Virus record (IMG/VR): IMGVR_UViG_3300034050_000451 | Span: 1 to 64,000 of that record | Source: a virus | Reading direction: 5' to 3' (one strand) | Length of the DNA: 64,000 bases | Shown here: piece by piece, positions 35,201-43,100 of the stretch | How the letters are laid out: the number at the start of each line of letters is the position of its first letter | Position numbering within the stretch: the stretch's first letter is position 1 | Position numbers and translations under genes: made by a program | The notes under the pieces: model-generated | What the model was told of the DNA's origin: nothing | The model's database searches: none | The model's input: only the letters and a program-made list of their open reading frames with translations

Positions 35201-38029
35201 CCCAGTATCTATTTGAGTACCATATAAATTACCAGCAGATTGTAAATCAGAATCAGCGTACCATCTATCAGTTGATTCGTTCCAATAAAATTGTTTTGTT
35301 GCTGCGTTTCCTCTCTTAACTTCTATACCAGCATTTTCAGTTGGTGCAGTTGCTGCTCCAATATCTGCATTTAATGTAATGATATTATCACCTACATTAA
35401 GAGTTGTTGTATTAATATATGTTGTTGTACCACTTACAGTAAGGTCACCACTAATTGTAGCGTTACCAGTTACTGCTAATGTAGTACCATCGAATCTTAA
35501 ATTACTTTCAACGGTTGCGTTTGGTGCAGTTCCGTTTAATGTGATTACACCATTATCAGTTGTACCAGTTAATGCTAATACACCAGATGAACCAGATGTT
35601 CCACTACTACCAGATGTTCCACTCGTTCCAGAAGTTCCACTCGTTCCAGAAGTTCCACTTGAACCAGACGAACCAGAAGTTCCACTACTTCCAGATGTTC
35701 CACTACTTCCACTAGTCCCAGATGAACCACCACTACCAGCAGTACCCCTTGTTCCAGAAGTTCCACTACTTCCACTTGTCCCAGAAGTTCCACTACTTCC
35801 ACTTGTCCCAGAAGTTCCACTACTTCCAGAAGAACCAGATGTTCCACTCGTTCCAGATGTTCCACTACTTCCAGAAGAACCACTTGAACCACCACTACCA
35901 GCAGTACCTCTTGTTCCAGAAGTTCCGCTTGTACCAGATGTTCCAGAAGTTCCGCTTGTGCCAGATGTTCCAGACGAACCACTACTTCCAGATGTACCAC
36001 CAGTTCCAGCAGTTCCACCTGTACCACTACTTCCTATTAATCCATTTATTCCACTCGTTCCAGATGTTCCAGATGTTCCACTACTTCCAGAAGAACCAGA
36101 TGTTCCAGAAGAACCACTACTTCCACTTGTCCCAGAAGAACCTGAAGTTCCACTCGTTCCACTTGTACCAGATGAACCACTACTTCCAGATGAACCAGAC
36201 GTTCCACCCGTACCAGCCGTTGAATTTGTACCTGATGAACCGCTAGTTCCAGAGGTTCCAGAAGAACCACTACTTCCAGAGGTTCCGCTACTACCGCTAC
36301 TCCCAGACGAACCTGATGTACCACCATCTCCAACAACTCCATCTATACCACTCGTTCCAGAAGTACCACGAGTACCACTTGTTCCAGAAGTTCCCGAGCT
36401 TCCACTTGAACCACTACTACCACTTGAACCAGATATTCCAGATGTTCCAGATGTTCCAGAAGAACCAGAAGAACCAGACGAACCAGATATCCCACTAGTC
36501 CCAGAAGTTCCTGAAGTTCCCGAAGTTCCTCTTGTTCCAGAAGTACCACTCGTTCCCGATGAACCAGATGAACCAGATGTTCCACTACTTCCACTTGAAC
36601 CACTACTTCCGCTTGTTGCGGATGTACCACCACTTCCGCTTGTTGCTGATGTTCCAGACGAACCACTTATTCCAGAAGAACCCGATGTTCCAGATGAACC
36701 AGAGGTTCCAGAAGAACCAGAGGTACCACGTGTACCACTTGTACCAGATGTTCCACCACTTCCAGATGTTCCGCTTGAACCGAATCCACTTGAACCAGAT
36801 GAACCTGAAGTTCCACTTGTTCCAGAAGTTCCAGATGTACCGCTACTTCCACTACTTCCACTACTTCCGCTTGTACCAGATGTCCCAGAAGTTCCAGATG
36901 AACCACTAGTTCCTCTCGTACCACTACTTCCGCTTGTACCAGATGAACCACCACTACCAGATGTTCCACCACTACCAGATGTTCCACTTGTCCCAGATGT
37001 TCCACTACTTCCACTTGAACCACTACTTCCACTTGAACCACTAGCTCCAGAAGAACCACTACTACCACTTGTCCCAGAAGTACCACTTGTCCCAGACGTA
37101 CCTGAAGTACCTGAAGTACCACTCGTACCTGATGTACCAGCCGTACCAGCCGCAGGTTCCCATATCAATCCAGTCCAACGATATATGTTAGTATCTGAAG
37201 TGTTATAATATATTTCACCAACTTTACCAGATACTGGGTTTGATGTATATGATGGTATTTGTATTGTATCTTTAACTCTTAACGAACCAGTAAATTCATG
37301 CGTATCCGAAGATTGGTCACCAAATTTATTGGAACCAGATGAAAATATTATTGATGAAGATATGTATGTTGTTTTTAATTCAGTTGCGGTAATTGTACCT
37401 GCTACATTTAAACTTTTTAAAGTTGTTGTACCATCTACATTTAAATTACCAGCTATTTGAGCAGAACCACTAACTCCTAAATATTTTTCAGTTACGATTC
37501 CTACATTTACTTCTAATCCTTTATTAGGAGAAATGGTTGCGGTTGCTGAACCTGATTTTAATCGATTAATATCACCAATCGATGCCGCTGATATATTTGT
37601 TATGTTTGAACCATCTCCAGCTAAGAAAGATGCCGATACCGTTCCAGTAGTTAATAAAGAACCGGTTATATCAGTATTAACATTTATAGAAAGTTTATTA
37701 TTTGATATTCTAGCTGTCCCATCTCCACTTTGAATTTTAGATTGTGCATCTGCGGTTAATCCTTCAAATGGAATTTTGGTTAAATTTGAACCATCACCAC
37801 TAAATGAACCAGAGAATGAGCCGGAAAATTGAGAACCAACAAATTTACTACCACTAAAAGCAGAACCAGTATATGATGATGCCAAAACACCATTAGTAAC
37901 TGATAATTTAGTGTTGATATCTAACGATGCCGTTGATACCGTTAATTGCTGTACTCCGTTTACATCAACCGATAGTAAACTTTGACTGACCTGATTAATA
38001 CCATTTGGATTCTTACCTGCGTACTTCAT
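26246..38029 (-). CDS. Giant tail fibre with collagen-like tract, YD repeats and S74 chaperone
   Basis: 3927 aa. N-terminal GSFSGSF...GDGSNLT repeats (1-290) may attach it to the tail. A (G-T/S-S)n collagen-like tract covers about 293-816. A small domain with GTTDNGVITLNG, shared with the 3994-aa fibre, follows. TGQGLTEVHLMNQNVRT occurs three times. From about 1380 to 3770 there are 18 copies of a motif of the form APIFYDSDNTAYYLDPxxTS separated by variable beta domains. The last 126 aa is a peptidase S74 intramolecular chaperone with S3802-D-E-R-L-K3807, the Ser-Lys pair at the self-cleavage site, then GLSAQEVQEVLPE and a terminal coiled coil. Expected: trimeric fibre, chaperone released after folding. 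Confidence 0.85.
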   Translation of the reverse strand: MKYAGKNPNGINQVSQSLLSVDVNGVQQLTVSTASLDINTKLSVTNGVLASSYTGSAFSGSKFVGSQFSGSFSGSFSGDGSNLTKIPFEGLTADAQSKIQSGDGTARISNNKLSINVNTDITGSLLTTGTVSASFLAGDGSNITNISAASIGDINRLKSGSATATISPNKGLEVNVGIVTEKYLGVSGSAQIAGNLNVDGTTTLKSLNVAGTITATELKTTYISSSIIFSSGSNKFGDQSSDTHEFTGSLRVKDTIQIPSYTSNPVSGKVGEIYYNTSDTNIYRWTGLIWEPAAGTAGTSGTSGTSGTSGTSGTSGTSGTSGSSGSSGASGSSGSSGSSGSSGTSGTSGTSGSGGTSGSGGSSGTSGSSGTRGTSGSSGTSGTSGTSGSSGSSGSSGTSGTSGTSGTSGSSGSSGFGSSGTSGSGGTSGTSGTRGTSGSSGTSGSSGTSGSSGISGSSGTSATSGSGGTSATSGSSGSSGSSGTSGSSGSSGTSGTSGTRGTSGTSGTSGTSGISGSSGSSGSSGTSGTSGISGSSGSSGSSGSSGTSGTSGTRGTSGTSGIDGVVGDGGTSGSSGSSGSSGTSGSSGSSGTSGTSGSSGTNSTAGTGGTSGSSGSSGSSGTSGTSGTSGSSGTSGSSGSSGTSGSSGSSGTSGTSGTSGINGLIGSSGTGGTAGTGGTSGSSGSSGTSGTSGTSGTSGTSGTSGTRGTAGSGGSSGSSGSSGTSGTSGTSGSSGSSGTSGTSGSSGTSGTSGSSGTSGTRGTAGSGGSSGTSGSSGTSGSSGTSGSSGSSGTSGTSGTSGTSGTSGSSGTSGSSGVLALTGTTDNGVITLNGTAPNATVESNLRFDGTTLAVTGNATISGDLTVSGTTTYINTTTLNVGDNIITLNADIGAATAPTENAGIEVKRGNAATKQFYWNESTDRWYADSDLQSAGNLYGTQIDTGQGLTEVHLMNQNVRTSDTITFARLNLTTTGNDYYFAANGLTMTSISTGETIWRNLSSLRFTDNNDWDYNSWAGLKFINASKRIVLGVGGNVFTANSAQTGNLLLDRIDTMYLFDTTYYLNTGTSNLNSLTLAGNLVAAQVNTGQGLTEVHLMNQNVRTTDSVTFANITGNTIYVGGGTTYFINNDISRLNYINANAFAQEQGSVLKITYPNGGTLNNSTSSVTGAIKIRLPQSWTNTMMELKVRIYNYSGDTYWEYSMGGYNYSPSTSWINTNASVAGAAGAPAYTVRFAHDGTYCTIFIGELATTWSYPKIVVTEFIGGHSNFAVSQWDGDWALSFETTSFGTVTSTKTPTLRTGNFIADGTISGTSIDTGQGSTEVHLMNQNIRTTDDVTFSTIRGTNFRASNAYYLGENNFYLNLTNGGWYSNVRIASEVDMRAPIFYDTDNTAYYTNPAGLSVLSHIQLVNNWANTTPNDGAINIRGQYPSMTFRNTISNNMWLRHMDGSGDIQHYFASGVDSTSWSIRHSMFTNGRFFSAESMRTPIFYDSDNTAYYLDAASTSNINEIVSVRGQFRKAQTNNNYTTAALWTESYSTTTTGIAFHISGVVGKYLEMRTDGILYWENEKVWTGSTDGAGSGLDADLLDGQQGTYYDHRIYTSTGNIAGSFLGGHYSSGGTEKPNSATFGAGKLKVAMLSNGNLGFGGSWNDVLWMSTYNGGDVKQSYAIVGDKYGDNLWFSRQAFDSATWGTGRRLWHSGDTTISTTGDMRSPIFYDSDDTTYRIDGNSTSVLNNLNIAGTLTVNGTINLGNDFQIGDYKYFGINNLGASATQARRFEVARIGIDFNDWNSVGLFEVELSENYYDKGLRKRYIVSYGYVSAASVQLVEANGIGSNHFQVTIGSEVVVSGDHRYIPVYVDVRYYSSVDALIRTTRSITTNTNSAIGAVYINTSPSATNISDFTADSIVYPTSGQFGIAAPTFYDSDNTSYYIDPSNGANGISANLQGRIQVGTFNNSQTNTGEAWIGRASDRAAGVLTVQLGGGAGRYLEVVDNAWTTVEFSVNDSGVATAAASFRAPIFYDSNNTSYYLDPTSTTSLRTVGSWRSDSSTWDGEFSGKIQYHSNNWYFQAAGDWIWRNSGGSNVIYGNQSGELTATGNMRSPIFYDSDNTGYYTNPAGTSRMNGIAFDAASPVYSVTAGTSYQQHFQIREAGASGANGSAIAYAPSIGFHWSGVVASNITMEASGRISIRNNPGTSYENLVANNMYAYAFYDENNTGYYLDPASTSVLNAIRLGTSANNSTLSGAGDWGVRFTTDVGYIQIGPANSSYAHIYTDRGNFYMNVNDLYLNGNLVPAFGYNRGSGNLFAAIYYDANNTNYYIDGASTSNLNDLQTAGRVVIGGNFSNNAYNSVGSARLHFGGGNSDANDNYYIGTNIEGYGGSYTKLDLRWHTGIRMGAQPGYGGIRFYDTEDLGTLIFSIGTGDAHVRVTNNLYVNGYTYLGNGNADETHINDTLRVGATDSGDSHFYFGEDSSSWYGDHWYWDSGYNVYRYSRFAGTDSLIHYHDTRDTTRITYARNIVFDDFGKGIVGNYSAERLQLVFAMGDSYKPNTAGTSTANMYGIGWSHPNAGGLGGANNLNDHGLLIINNGTFRAAISSRIVASEEVRGTLFRDYNDSGYYLDPNTTGISLRIGGTVHSGGAFSSDGYSSSSPNVVTRITAPQGAAFSSDGSTGAIRIKLPFRGNNPMWTMKVRIYNYSTNQTSEYLLGNYAYDQGGYNSSATFIGGASATAHTVRFGNQDGVDCVWIGETNTGWSYPVVSVIDFTSGFRSSNADSQSRNWNIAVVTSFGTVQTAITPEIRLSNTYAPTFRADTDMRAPIYYDTNTAYYINGDGASNLNTLQTYSYQGNGNVGGTGNASWHPSGIYSAGYNWLYGGINMNGGTLDGAGPIYGTIYYDRNDSGYYADPASTSNFYNLNLTGAKHTYLTINPGNGWEAMVRYIGGSGSSWYVGKRTSTQLLGSTDAFHMYSETAGRTVGGYDTAGNHYAYGSSRATIFYDIDDTTYYMNPNSNTYLYGTFQVNGGHGDSQIGVRLLSGNNGAGAGEINLRMWVSEPGVTWNWGGFGYNVTNNNGSPNGFGRINTAHGQAYMRFSDGGDLYFYNTNTSGTRVTNMEMYPNNTVLFNNYATGGNSLRAPIFYDSDNTGYYGDFASTSRINAINYDNLYWAGDTSYGFIGRNVYADTVNGRGSDPLELNYYDGGDVYIGPGGGNKNLRANLYYDYANTAYYLDPNGTARLSYVVANGGIRIDGNENLYLDNNYGQSIVGVYTSVRYQGIFAMGNAYKLAIDGTGTGNLYGLSWSHPNAGGQAGFLNDHGLLVMNYGTTFAAISSRGWFRTSVQAPIFYDNDDTGYYGNYAGDRSTSVNGFTARTVEGTKGTWKYNIPRFIHTGDSNYWVGSMGWGTTDFNTMMTWGSGFIDSWSNPSNQPSGTSHWVGTQAYHYTNAYNSAYGWQLVGGPIGNLRFRQSWPNAGTWRTVPMLDVNDGNSGAMYAGIYYDSADSAYYADPASTSRLNITKTALKAHNDMSGYGEGNWVSDFNRTPISSFTFGEDKYNGGPSGTWWFQVNMRHANSSNYWGTQLAYGWEDNANEIYQRNITGGSFSGWVRYLNSNNYSGYSNFGTGTVYGGIYYDGNNSGYYGDFASTSRFNTTITDTTYFGSDTNKGRAQGYGTWSNSFHKTAYMSFDWNANYDTYSNHGIASTDLNGSFSDSMSINSFNDINLRLDSNDNNANSYVRIHDNTTGQSVSVAYIGRESGNPIAYFNNRVYGNVYYHNSDTAYYLAPNGTSRLNRTNYDYVYSYNWVYAQGDVIAYYSDERLKTKVGSIENALDKISKLNGFYYVENDLAKSFGYKNEKRQLGLSAQEVQEVLPEIVTLAPFDTETDKNNNIVGSKSGEDYLTVNYAKVVPLLVEGIKEQTEIINSQQKQIDELKEMIKSLIK
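26700..33890 (-). repeat. 18 copies of a YDSDNTxYYxDP repeat in the fibre
   Basis: Each copy has the form [AS]PIFYDSDNT[AGS]YY[LT][DN]P followed by xSTSxLNxxxxxG. Copies are separated by 60-250 residues of divergent beta sequence, suggesting a repeated stalk unit with exchangeable inserted domains. Confidence 0.8.
35583..37150 (-). repeat. Collagen-like (Gly-Thr/Ser-Ser)n tract of the 3927-aa fibre
   Basis: About 520 residues of Gly-X-Y triplets where X is Thr or Ser and Y is almost always Ser, with sporadic GIDG, GINGLIG and GTNSTAG breaks. Proline is absent, unlike animal collagen. The opposite strand is open over most of this stretch, a by-product of the repeat. Confidence 0.9.
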
Positions 38030-38041
38030 TAATCTTTATAT

Positions 38042-38374
38042 TTATGTAATTTCTAATACTGATACTACAACATCAGCTGATGTGTTCACCGATGATGTTA
38101 CAGTAATAGAGTCATTTGCTTCTAATACTACTTTTTGGTCACCACCTACTAAAATAGTTGATGAACCTTGTGGAATTAATACTCCTTTAATTAAATATTT
38201 TGTTACCCCAGCTGAGTTATCAGTTATCTGAACATCAACGTTGATGTTTTGAGCAACAATATTTGCTACACTAACCCCAATTACCGTTGCAACAGCATTG
38301 GATGGAGTCGTATAAACACTTAAACCACCCGTTCCGGCTGGTCCTTTAACACTATTTTTAAATGTATTTGCCAT
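38042..38374 (-). CDS. Small virion protein of the VYTxPS type
   Basis: 110 aa, beta-rich. The pattern LSVYTTPSNAVATVIGVSVAN, then KYLIKGVLIPQGSSTILVGGDQK, VLEANDSITVTSS and VVVSVLEI matches small structural proteins I associate with T4-like phages. The same fold appears split around an insertion in the protein at 52111-52971. It lies 12 nt before the ATG of the 3927-aa fibre and may be a fibre-associated decoration or adaptor. Confidence 0.6.
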   Translation of the reverse strand: MANTFKNSVKGPAGTGGLSVYTTPSNAVATVIGVSVANIVAQNINVDVQITDNSAGVTKYLIKGVLIPQGSSTILVGGDQKVVLEANDSITVTSSVNTSADVVVSVLEIT

Positions 38375-38385
38375 ATTTTATTTTT

Positions 38386-38706
38386 TTATCCCAATGCAAT
38401 CGCAAATGCTATCGCTGAATCCAATACATTTACACCATCCACATTAAATGAACCGCCTTGTAAATCTATCGAACCAGAAACCGCAATAGAGCCACTTGAT
38501 ACCAATACATATTGAGTAGTATTACCTTTATCATACCCTAATCGTAAACTATCTTTTACACTTAGGTTAGTAAATTCAGCAGTTGTTACTTCAATATCTC
38601 CCTTAAAGGAACCAGTAAAACTTCCAGTAAATGAACCACTTAGGGTTGCATATGCGGAAGGTGCTTGGTTAATTGAGCCCGAAAAACTTGGTGCATCTAT
38701 TCTCAT
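38386..38706 (-). CDS. Small fibre-like protein with GSFTGSF repeats
   Basis: 106 aa. A Ser/Gly/Phe segment (LSGSFTGSFTGSFKGD) like the N-terminus of the two giant fibres is followed by beta strands with GSIAVSGSIDLQGGSF and a hydrophobic C-terminus (VLDSAIAFAIALG). Probably a short fibre module or connector. It has a TATATTTATA box 26 nt upstream of the ATG. Confidence 0.55.
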   Translation of the reverse strand: MRIDAPSFSGSINQAPSAYATLSGSFTGSFTGSFKGDIEVTTAEFTNLSVKDSLRLGYDKGNTTQYVLVSSGSIAVSGSIDLQGGSFNVDGVNVLDSAIAFAIALG

Positions 38707-38732
38707 TTGCTATTTATTCCATTCTTTATAGG

Positions 38733-38744
38733 TATAAATATAAA
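38733..38744 (-). promoter_or_regulatory. TATATTTATA promoter-like box
   Basis: Minus-strand TTTATATTTATA in the 51-bp gap between the stop at 38758 and the ATG at 38706. It would drive the two small virion proteins and the 3927-aa fibre. Confidence 0.5.
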
Positions 38745-38757
38745 CAAATTTCTTTTA

Positions 38758-39210
38758 CTACATTGGTTTAGCCGGCCAGCTTAAATTATATGGATTTTGT
38801 TGAGATGTTACATCTCTTAAAGATTGTCTATATGTTTGCCACTCAACTAAAGTAGTACCACTTATAGGTGAGTCTTGAAATTGGGTCCAATCTGATTGTG
38901 CTAATAAAGCATCTCTCATAATTCTAATTTCTACCCATTTTTCTTCAAGTTTTACTGAAATTTCTGATTCAGTTGCATCGGTTATATTCCAAACTTGAAT
39001 ATATGATGAATCGGATAGGATTGGAGTACCTTCCTCTATGTTTTTTGTATAATCATCAGTATATTCAGTAGCTTCTACATAATATACATCAAATGATTCT
39101 AATACCTCATTAGTTAACACCGCAGGGAAACTTGTATTTGGATTTTCCAATTTAAGTTCACTAATTGTGTAAGGATATCTTATATTTCCGTTTTCTAATT
39201 TTAAATACAT
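38758..39210 (-). CDS. Tail-fibre-assembly / tail chaperone type protein
   Basis: 150 aa. The C-terminal half, RDALLAQSDWTQFQDSPI...WQTYRQSLRDVT...NPYNLSWPAKP, matches the Phage_tail_APC-type pattern (R-D-x-L-L-x-x-S-D-W-T-Q...W-x-x-Y-R-Q-x-L-R-D...W-P). Such small proteins assist fibre or tail-tip assembly. The N-terminal half has a beta-rich IRYPYTISELKLENP stretch, also common in these proteins. It is placed directly downstream of the LRR protein and the 3994-aa fibre, which fits an assembly role. Confidence 0.7.
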   Translation of the reverse strand: MYLKLENGNIRYPYTISELKLENPNTSFPAVLTNEVLESFDVYYVEATEYTDDYTKNIEEGTPILSDSSYIQVWNITDATESEISVKLEEKWVEIRIMRDALLAQSDWTQFQDSPISGTTLVEWQTYRQSLRDVTSQQNPYNLSWPAKPM

Positions 39211-39217
39211 ATCTTTA

Positions 39218-40096
39218 TTATTTCCAATTTACAGGTATTGATGCGTAATTTGTAATTCCAGTACAATTGTTAAATGCGTTTGTACCTAATGGTTCAGGTG
39301 ACCTAGACCAAAGTGCTTCAACAGTTCCCCAACTAGCTGAACCATTGGTTATGGAACTCATATTAAATATATTCGTAAATACCGTAACATTTGGATTATA
39401 TGAAAATGTTGGTATATTTGTTAACGCTCTATTATTTCTAAATGTAGATGAAAAGTTAATTACTTGTGTATTATATCTGAATAATTCATTTGGTACACTC
39501 ACTAATGATGTACATGCGTTAAAAGTTGAGTTAAATGATGTTACTAAAGTACATTCATCAAATAAATTGTTTGGAACTGATGTTATTCTTGTAAATGAAA
39601 ATGTATCTATAAAATCCAATACTATTGGAGAATAACTAAATAAATCAGATGGGATTGATGTTATACCAGTACCCCTAAATGTATTGTTAAATTGAGTTAT
39701 TCTACTTAAACCAATTGCACCACCAGGTATTGATGTTATATTTGTACATCCATAAAAGTTAATACTTCTTAATCCAACATTTCCCCAATCAAGTATCGCA
39801 GTATATAATACTCTATATGTACTATTATCAACCCTAAATCCAGGTAGTGAACCAATTACAGATACCGTATATGTACCAGCGGTTGCATATGTATGAAATC
39901 TATTAATATCAGTTACACTTTCTATAATAGGTGATGAATTACCATCACCCCATCCTACTTGAACTTTTGGTTGAGTACCACCAACAGTTACTAAAGGTAA
40001 TTCAAATAATTGCCCAGCACCAACTGTTAGTTGGAATTGAAATGGTAGTACCTCACTACCACCGGCTGCTGTTACTAATCTTCTTGCTATACTCAT
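39218..40096 (-). CDS. PKD-like plus BspA-type leucine-rich-repeat protein
   Basis: 292 aa. The first 100 residues include VGWGDGNSSPIIESV and HTYATAGTYTVSVIG, a PKD-like beta domain (W-G-D-G; Y-x-x-A-G-T-Y-x-V). Then come about six repeats of 23-27 residues of the form TSIPxxLFxxxxxVxxFxxTFxxC, as in BspA/DUF285 surface repeats. Such domains bind proteins or glycans. The start is 7 nt after the stop of the 3994-aa fibre. There is no signal peptide, so it is most likely virion-borne. Confidence 0.7.
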   Translation of the reverse strand: MSIARRLVTAAGGSEVLPFQFQLTVGAGQLFELPLVTVGGTQPKVQVGWGDGNSSPIIESVTDINRFHTYATAGTYTVSVIGSLPGFRVDNSTYRVLYTAILDWGNVGLRSINFYGCTNITSIPGGAIGLSRITQFNNTFRGTGITSIPSDLFSYSPIVLDFIDTFSFTRITSVPNNLFDECTLVTSFNSTFNACTSLVSVPNELFRYNTQVINFSSTFRNNRALTNIPTFSYNPNVTVFTNIFNMSSITNGSASWGTVEALWSRSPEPLGTNAFNNCTGITNYASIPVNWK

Positions 40097-40103
40097 AACT
40101 TTC

Positions 40104-43100
40104 TTAACTTAAATTTGCTGCGGATAAGAATCCATAATATGTTGTTCCACCATCATAAGTATAGAATACTAAAATATCAGTTCCATTTGCAGTTAACGCA
40201 GGTGCTATACCACCAGCCCAATCTACTGATGCCGGCCATGTTGTTGTAAAGTTACCACCATTCACATAAACCAACGTAAATCCAAATCCCTGAGGAGATG
40301 ATGGTGGGTTTGAGAATGTGTAAGTAACATTTGCATTAGCCGTATATCTAAAATTATTTGCAGTTGTTAAATTAATTGTTACACTTCCACCCGTACCTAA
40401 ATTAGAAAATAATTCTCTAAAGTTAGGTGTATAAACTGATGTATTTGCAGTTACATTATTTCCAGTTATATTACCTGATATAGTTGCGTTACCCGTTACA
40501 TCTAATAAAGTACCATCATAAGTAAGTCCACTTTCAGCTGTAATATTGGGTGATGACCCATTTAGTGTAAGAACTCCGTTATTAGTAGTTCCAGTAATTG
40601 TAGCCGATATCCCAGATGAACCAGATGTACCAGATGAACCACCATCACCAGTAATACCAGATGTACCACTTAAACCACTTGAACCACTTGAACCAGCCAT
40701 TCCAGATGTTCCAGATGAACCACTACTTCCAAATAAAGTTCCATCTAAACCAGATGTACCTGCGGTTCCAGATGAACCATTTGTACCCAATCCAGATGAA
40801 CCCGATGTACCAGATGTACCGGATGAACCAAATAAAGTTCCATCCTGCCCAGATGTTCCAGAAGTACCATTAGTACCTAATCCAGATGTACCATTAGTAC
40901 CTAATCCAGATGTACCAGAAGTACCACTACTTCCGAATAAAGTTCCATCTTGTCCACTTGTTCCAGATGAACCATTTGTTCCAATGCCAGATGTTCCATT
41001 ACTTCCACTTACTCCGCTTGTTCCAGAAGAACCACTACTTCCAAATAAAGTTCCATCTTGTCCACTTGTCCCAGATGTTCCAGCAGTACCCGTTATACCA
41101 GATGTACCATCAGTACCAATACCAGATGTTCCCGATGTTCCAGAAGAACCAAATAAAGTTCCATCCTGTCCAGATGTTCCCGAAGTACCAGCGGTGCCCG
41201 TTATACCAGAAGTACCAGATGAGCCACTTTCACCACTTGTACCAGAAGTACCTGATGAACCAAATAATGTTCCATCTTGTCCAGAAGTACCTGATGTTCC
41301 ATTCGTACCAACTCCAGATGTTCCAGAAGAACCACTTTCACCTGATGTTCCGCTTGTACCAGACGAACCAAATAAAGTTCCATCTTGTCCAGAAGTACCC
41401 GATGTTCCATTAGTTCCAACACCAGATGTTCCAGACGAACCACTTTCACCTGATGTACCAGATGTTCCAGATGAACCGAATAAAGTTCCATCTTGCCCAG
41501 AAGTACCTGATGTTCCATTTGTACCTAACCCAGAAGTACCAGATGAACCACTTTCACCTGATGTTCCAGATGTACCAGATGAACCGAATAACGTACCATC
41601 CTGTCCACTTGTTCCAGAAGTACCATTTGTACCTAACCCAGATGTTCCTGATGAACCACTTTCACCACTTGTACCAGATGTTCCAGACGAACCGAATAAA
41701 GTTCCATCTTGTCCAGAAGTACCTGATGTTCCATTTGTCCCAATACCACTTGTACCAGATGAACCACTTTCACCACTTGTCCCAGATGTTCCACTACTTC
41801 CAAATAAAGTTCCATCTTGTCCACTAGTCCCAGAGGTTCCGTTTGTACCTAAACCAGAAGTACCTGATGAACCACTTTGACCACTTGTTCCAGATGTTCC
41901 ACTACTTCCAAATAAAGTTCCATCTTGTCCGCTTGTTCCAGAGGTTCCGTTTGTACCTAAACCAGAAGTACCTGATGAACCACTTTGACCTGATGTACCA
42001 GATGTACCACTACTTCCAAATAAAGTTCCATCTTGTCCGCTTGTTCCAGACGTACCAGCAGTTCCACTACTTCCGCTTGTTCCAGATGAACCAGATGTAC
42101 CAGATGTACCAGCAGTTCCATTACTTCCAAAGAATGTTCCATCTTGTCCGCTTGTTCCAGAAGTTCCAGATGTACCACTTGAACCGGATGTACCATTAGT
42201 ACCAACACCAGATGTTCCAGAGGTTCCAGATGAACCAAAGAATGTTCCATCTTGTCCGCTTGTTCCAGAAGTTCCAGATGTACCGCTTGAACCACTCAAA
42301 CCACTTGTTCCACTACTTCCACTTGTACCAGAAGTACCCGATGAACCAGAAGAACCGAAGAATGTTCCATCAACTCCACTTGTTCCAGAAGTTCCACTAC
42401 TTCCCGATGTTCCAGTTGAACCAGAAGAACCCGAAGTACCACTACTTCCAAATAAAGTTCCATCTAAACCAGATGTACCTGCGGTTCCAGATGTTCCAGA
42501 TGTACCACTTGAACCAGATGTACCACTACTTCCACTACTTCCACTTGTCCCAGAAGTTCCACTAATTCCCGATGAACCAGACGTACCATTAGTACCAGAT
42601 GAACCAGATGAACCACTTGTACCAGACGAACCTGAAGTTCCATTTAAACCTGAAGTTCCAGATGTACCATTTGAACCAGATAAACCACTTGTTCCAGATG
42701 TACCATATGAACCAGATGTACCATCCGTTCCAGTTGAACCAGAAGTTCCACTACTTCCACTCGTTCCATCAACTCCACTTGTTCCAGATGAACCAGATGA
42801 ACCAGATGTACCATCCGTTCCCGTTGAACCACTTGAACCAGAAGTTCCACTACTTCCACTCGTTCCATTCGAACCACTTGTCCCACTTGTCCCAGAAGAA
42901 CCAGAAGTACCAGAAGTTCCACTACTACCAGTTGAACCAGAAGAACCAGAAGTACCACTACTTCCTGATGTACCATTCGAACCACTCGTACCACTTGTTC
43001 CAGAAGAACCACTTGTCCCATCCGTTCCCGTTGAACCACTTGTTCCAGATGTTCCACTACTTCCGCTTGTTCCATTTGAACCACTCGTACCACTTGTCCC

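Noticed and set aside
35379-37208. Long plus-strand frame (609 codons) of Pro-Val/Leu-Pro repeats opposite the fibre gene
   Set aside because: It is the reverse reading of the Gly-Ser/Thr-Ser tract, which contains no stop codons in this frame. The sense frame is continuous with folded domains on both sides and ends in an S74 domain, so the antisense frame is a by-product.
889-38744. TATAAATA on the plus strand read as T4-type late promoters
   Set aside because: In that orientation they would drive transcription rightwards, antisense to nearly all genes. The minus-strand reading TATATTTATA is better placed. The site at 7647 before the plus-strand gene is the one possible exception.
40720-42480. 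Regular 108-bp spacing resembling a CRISPR array
   Set aside because: The repeats are in frame within one coding sequence, differ at synonymous sites, have no unique spacers and no cas genes nearby.
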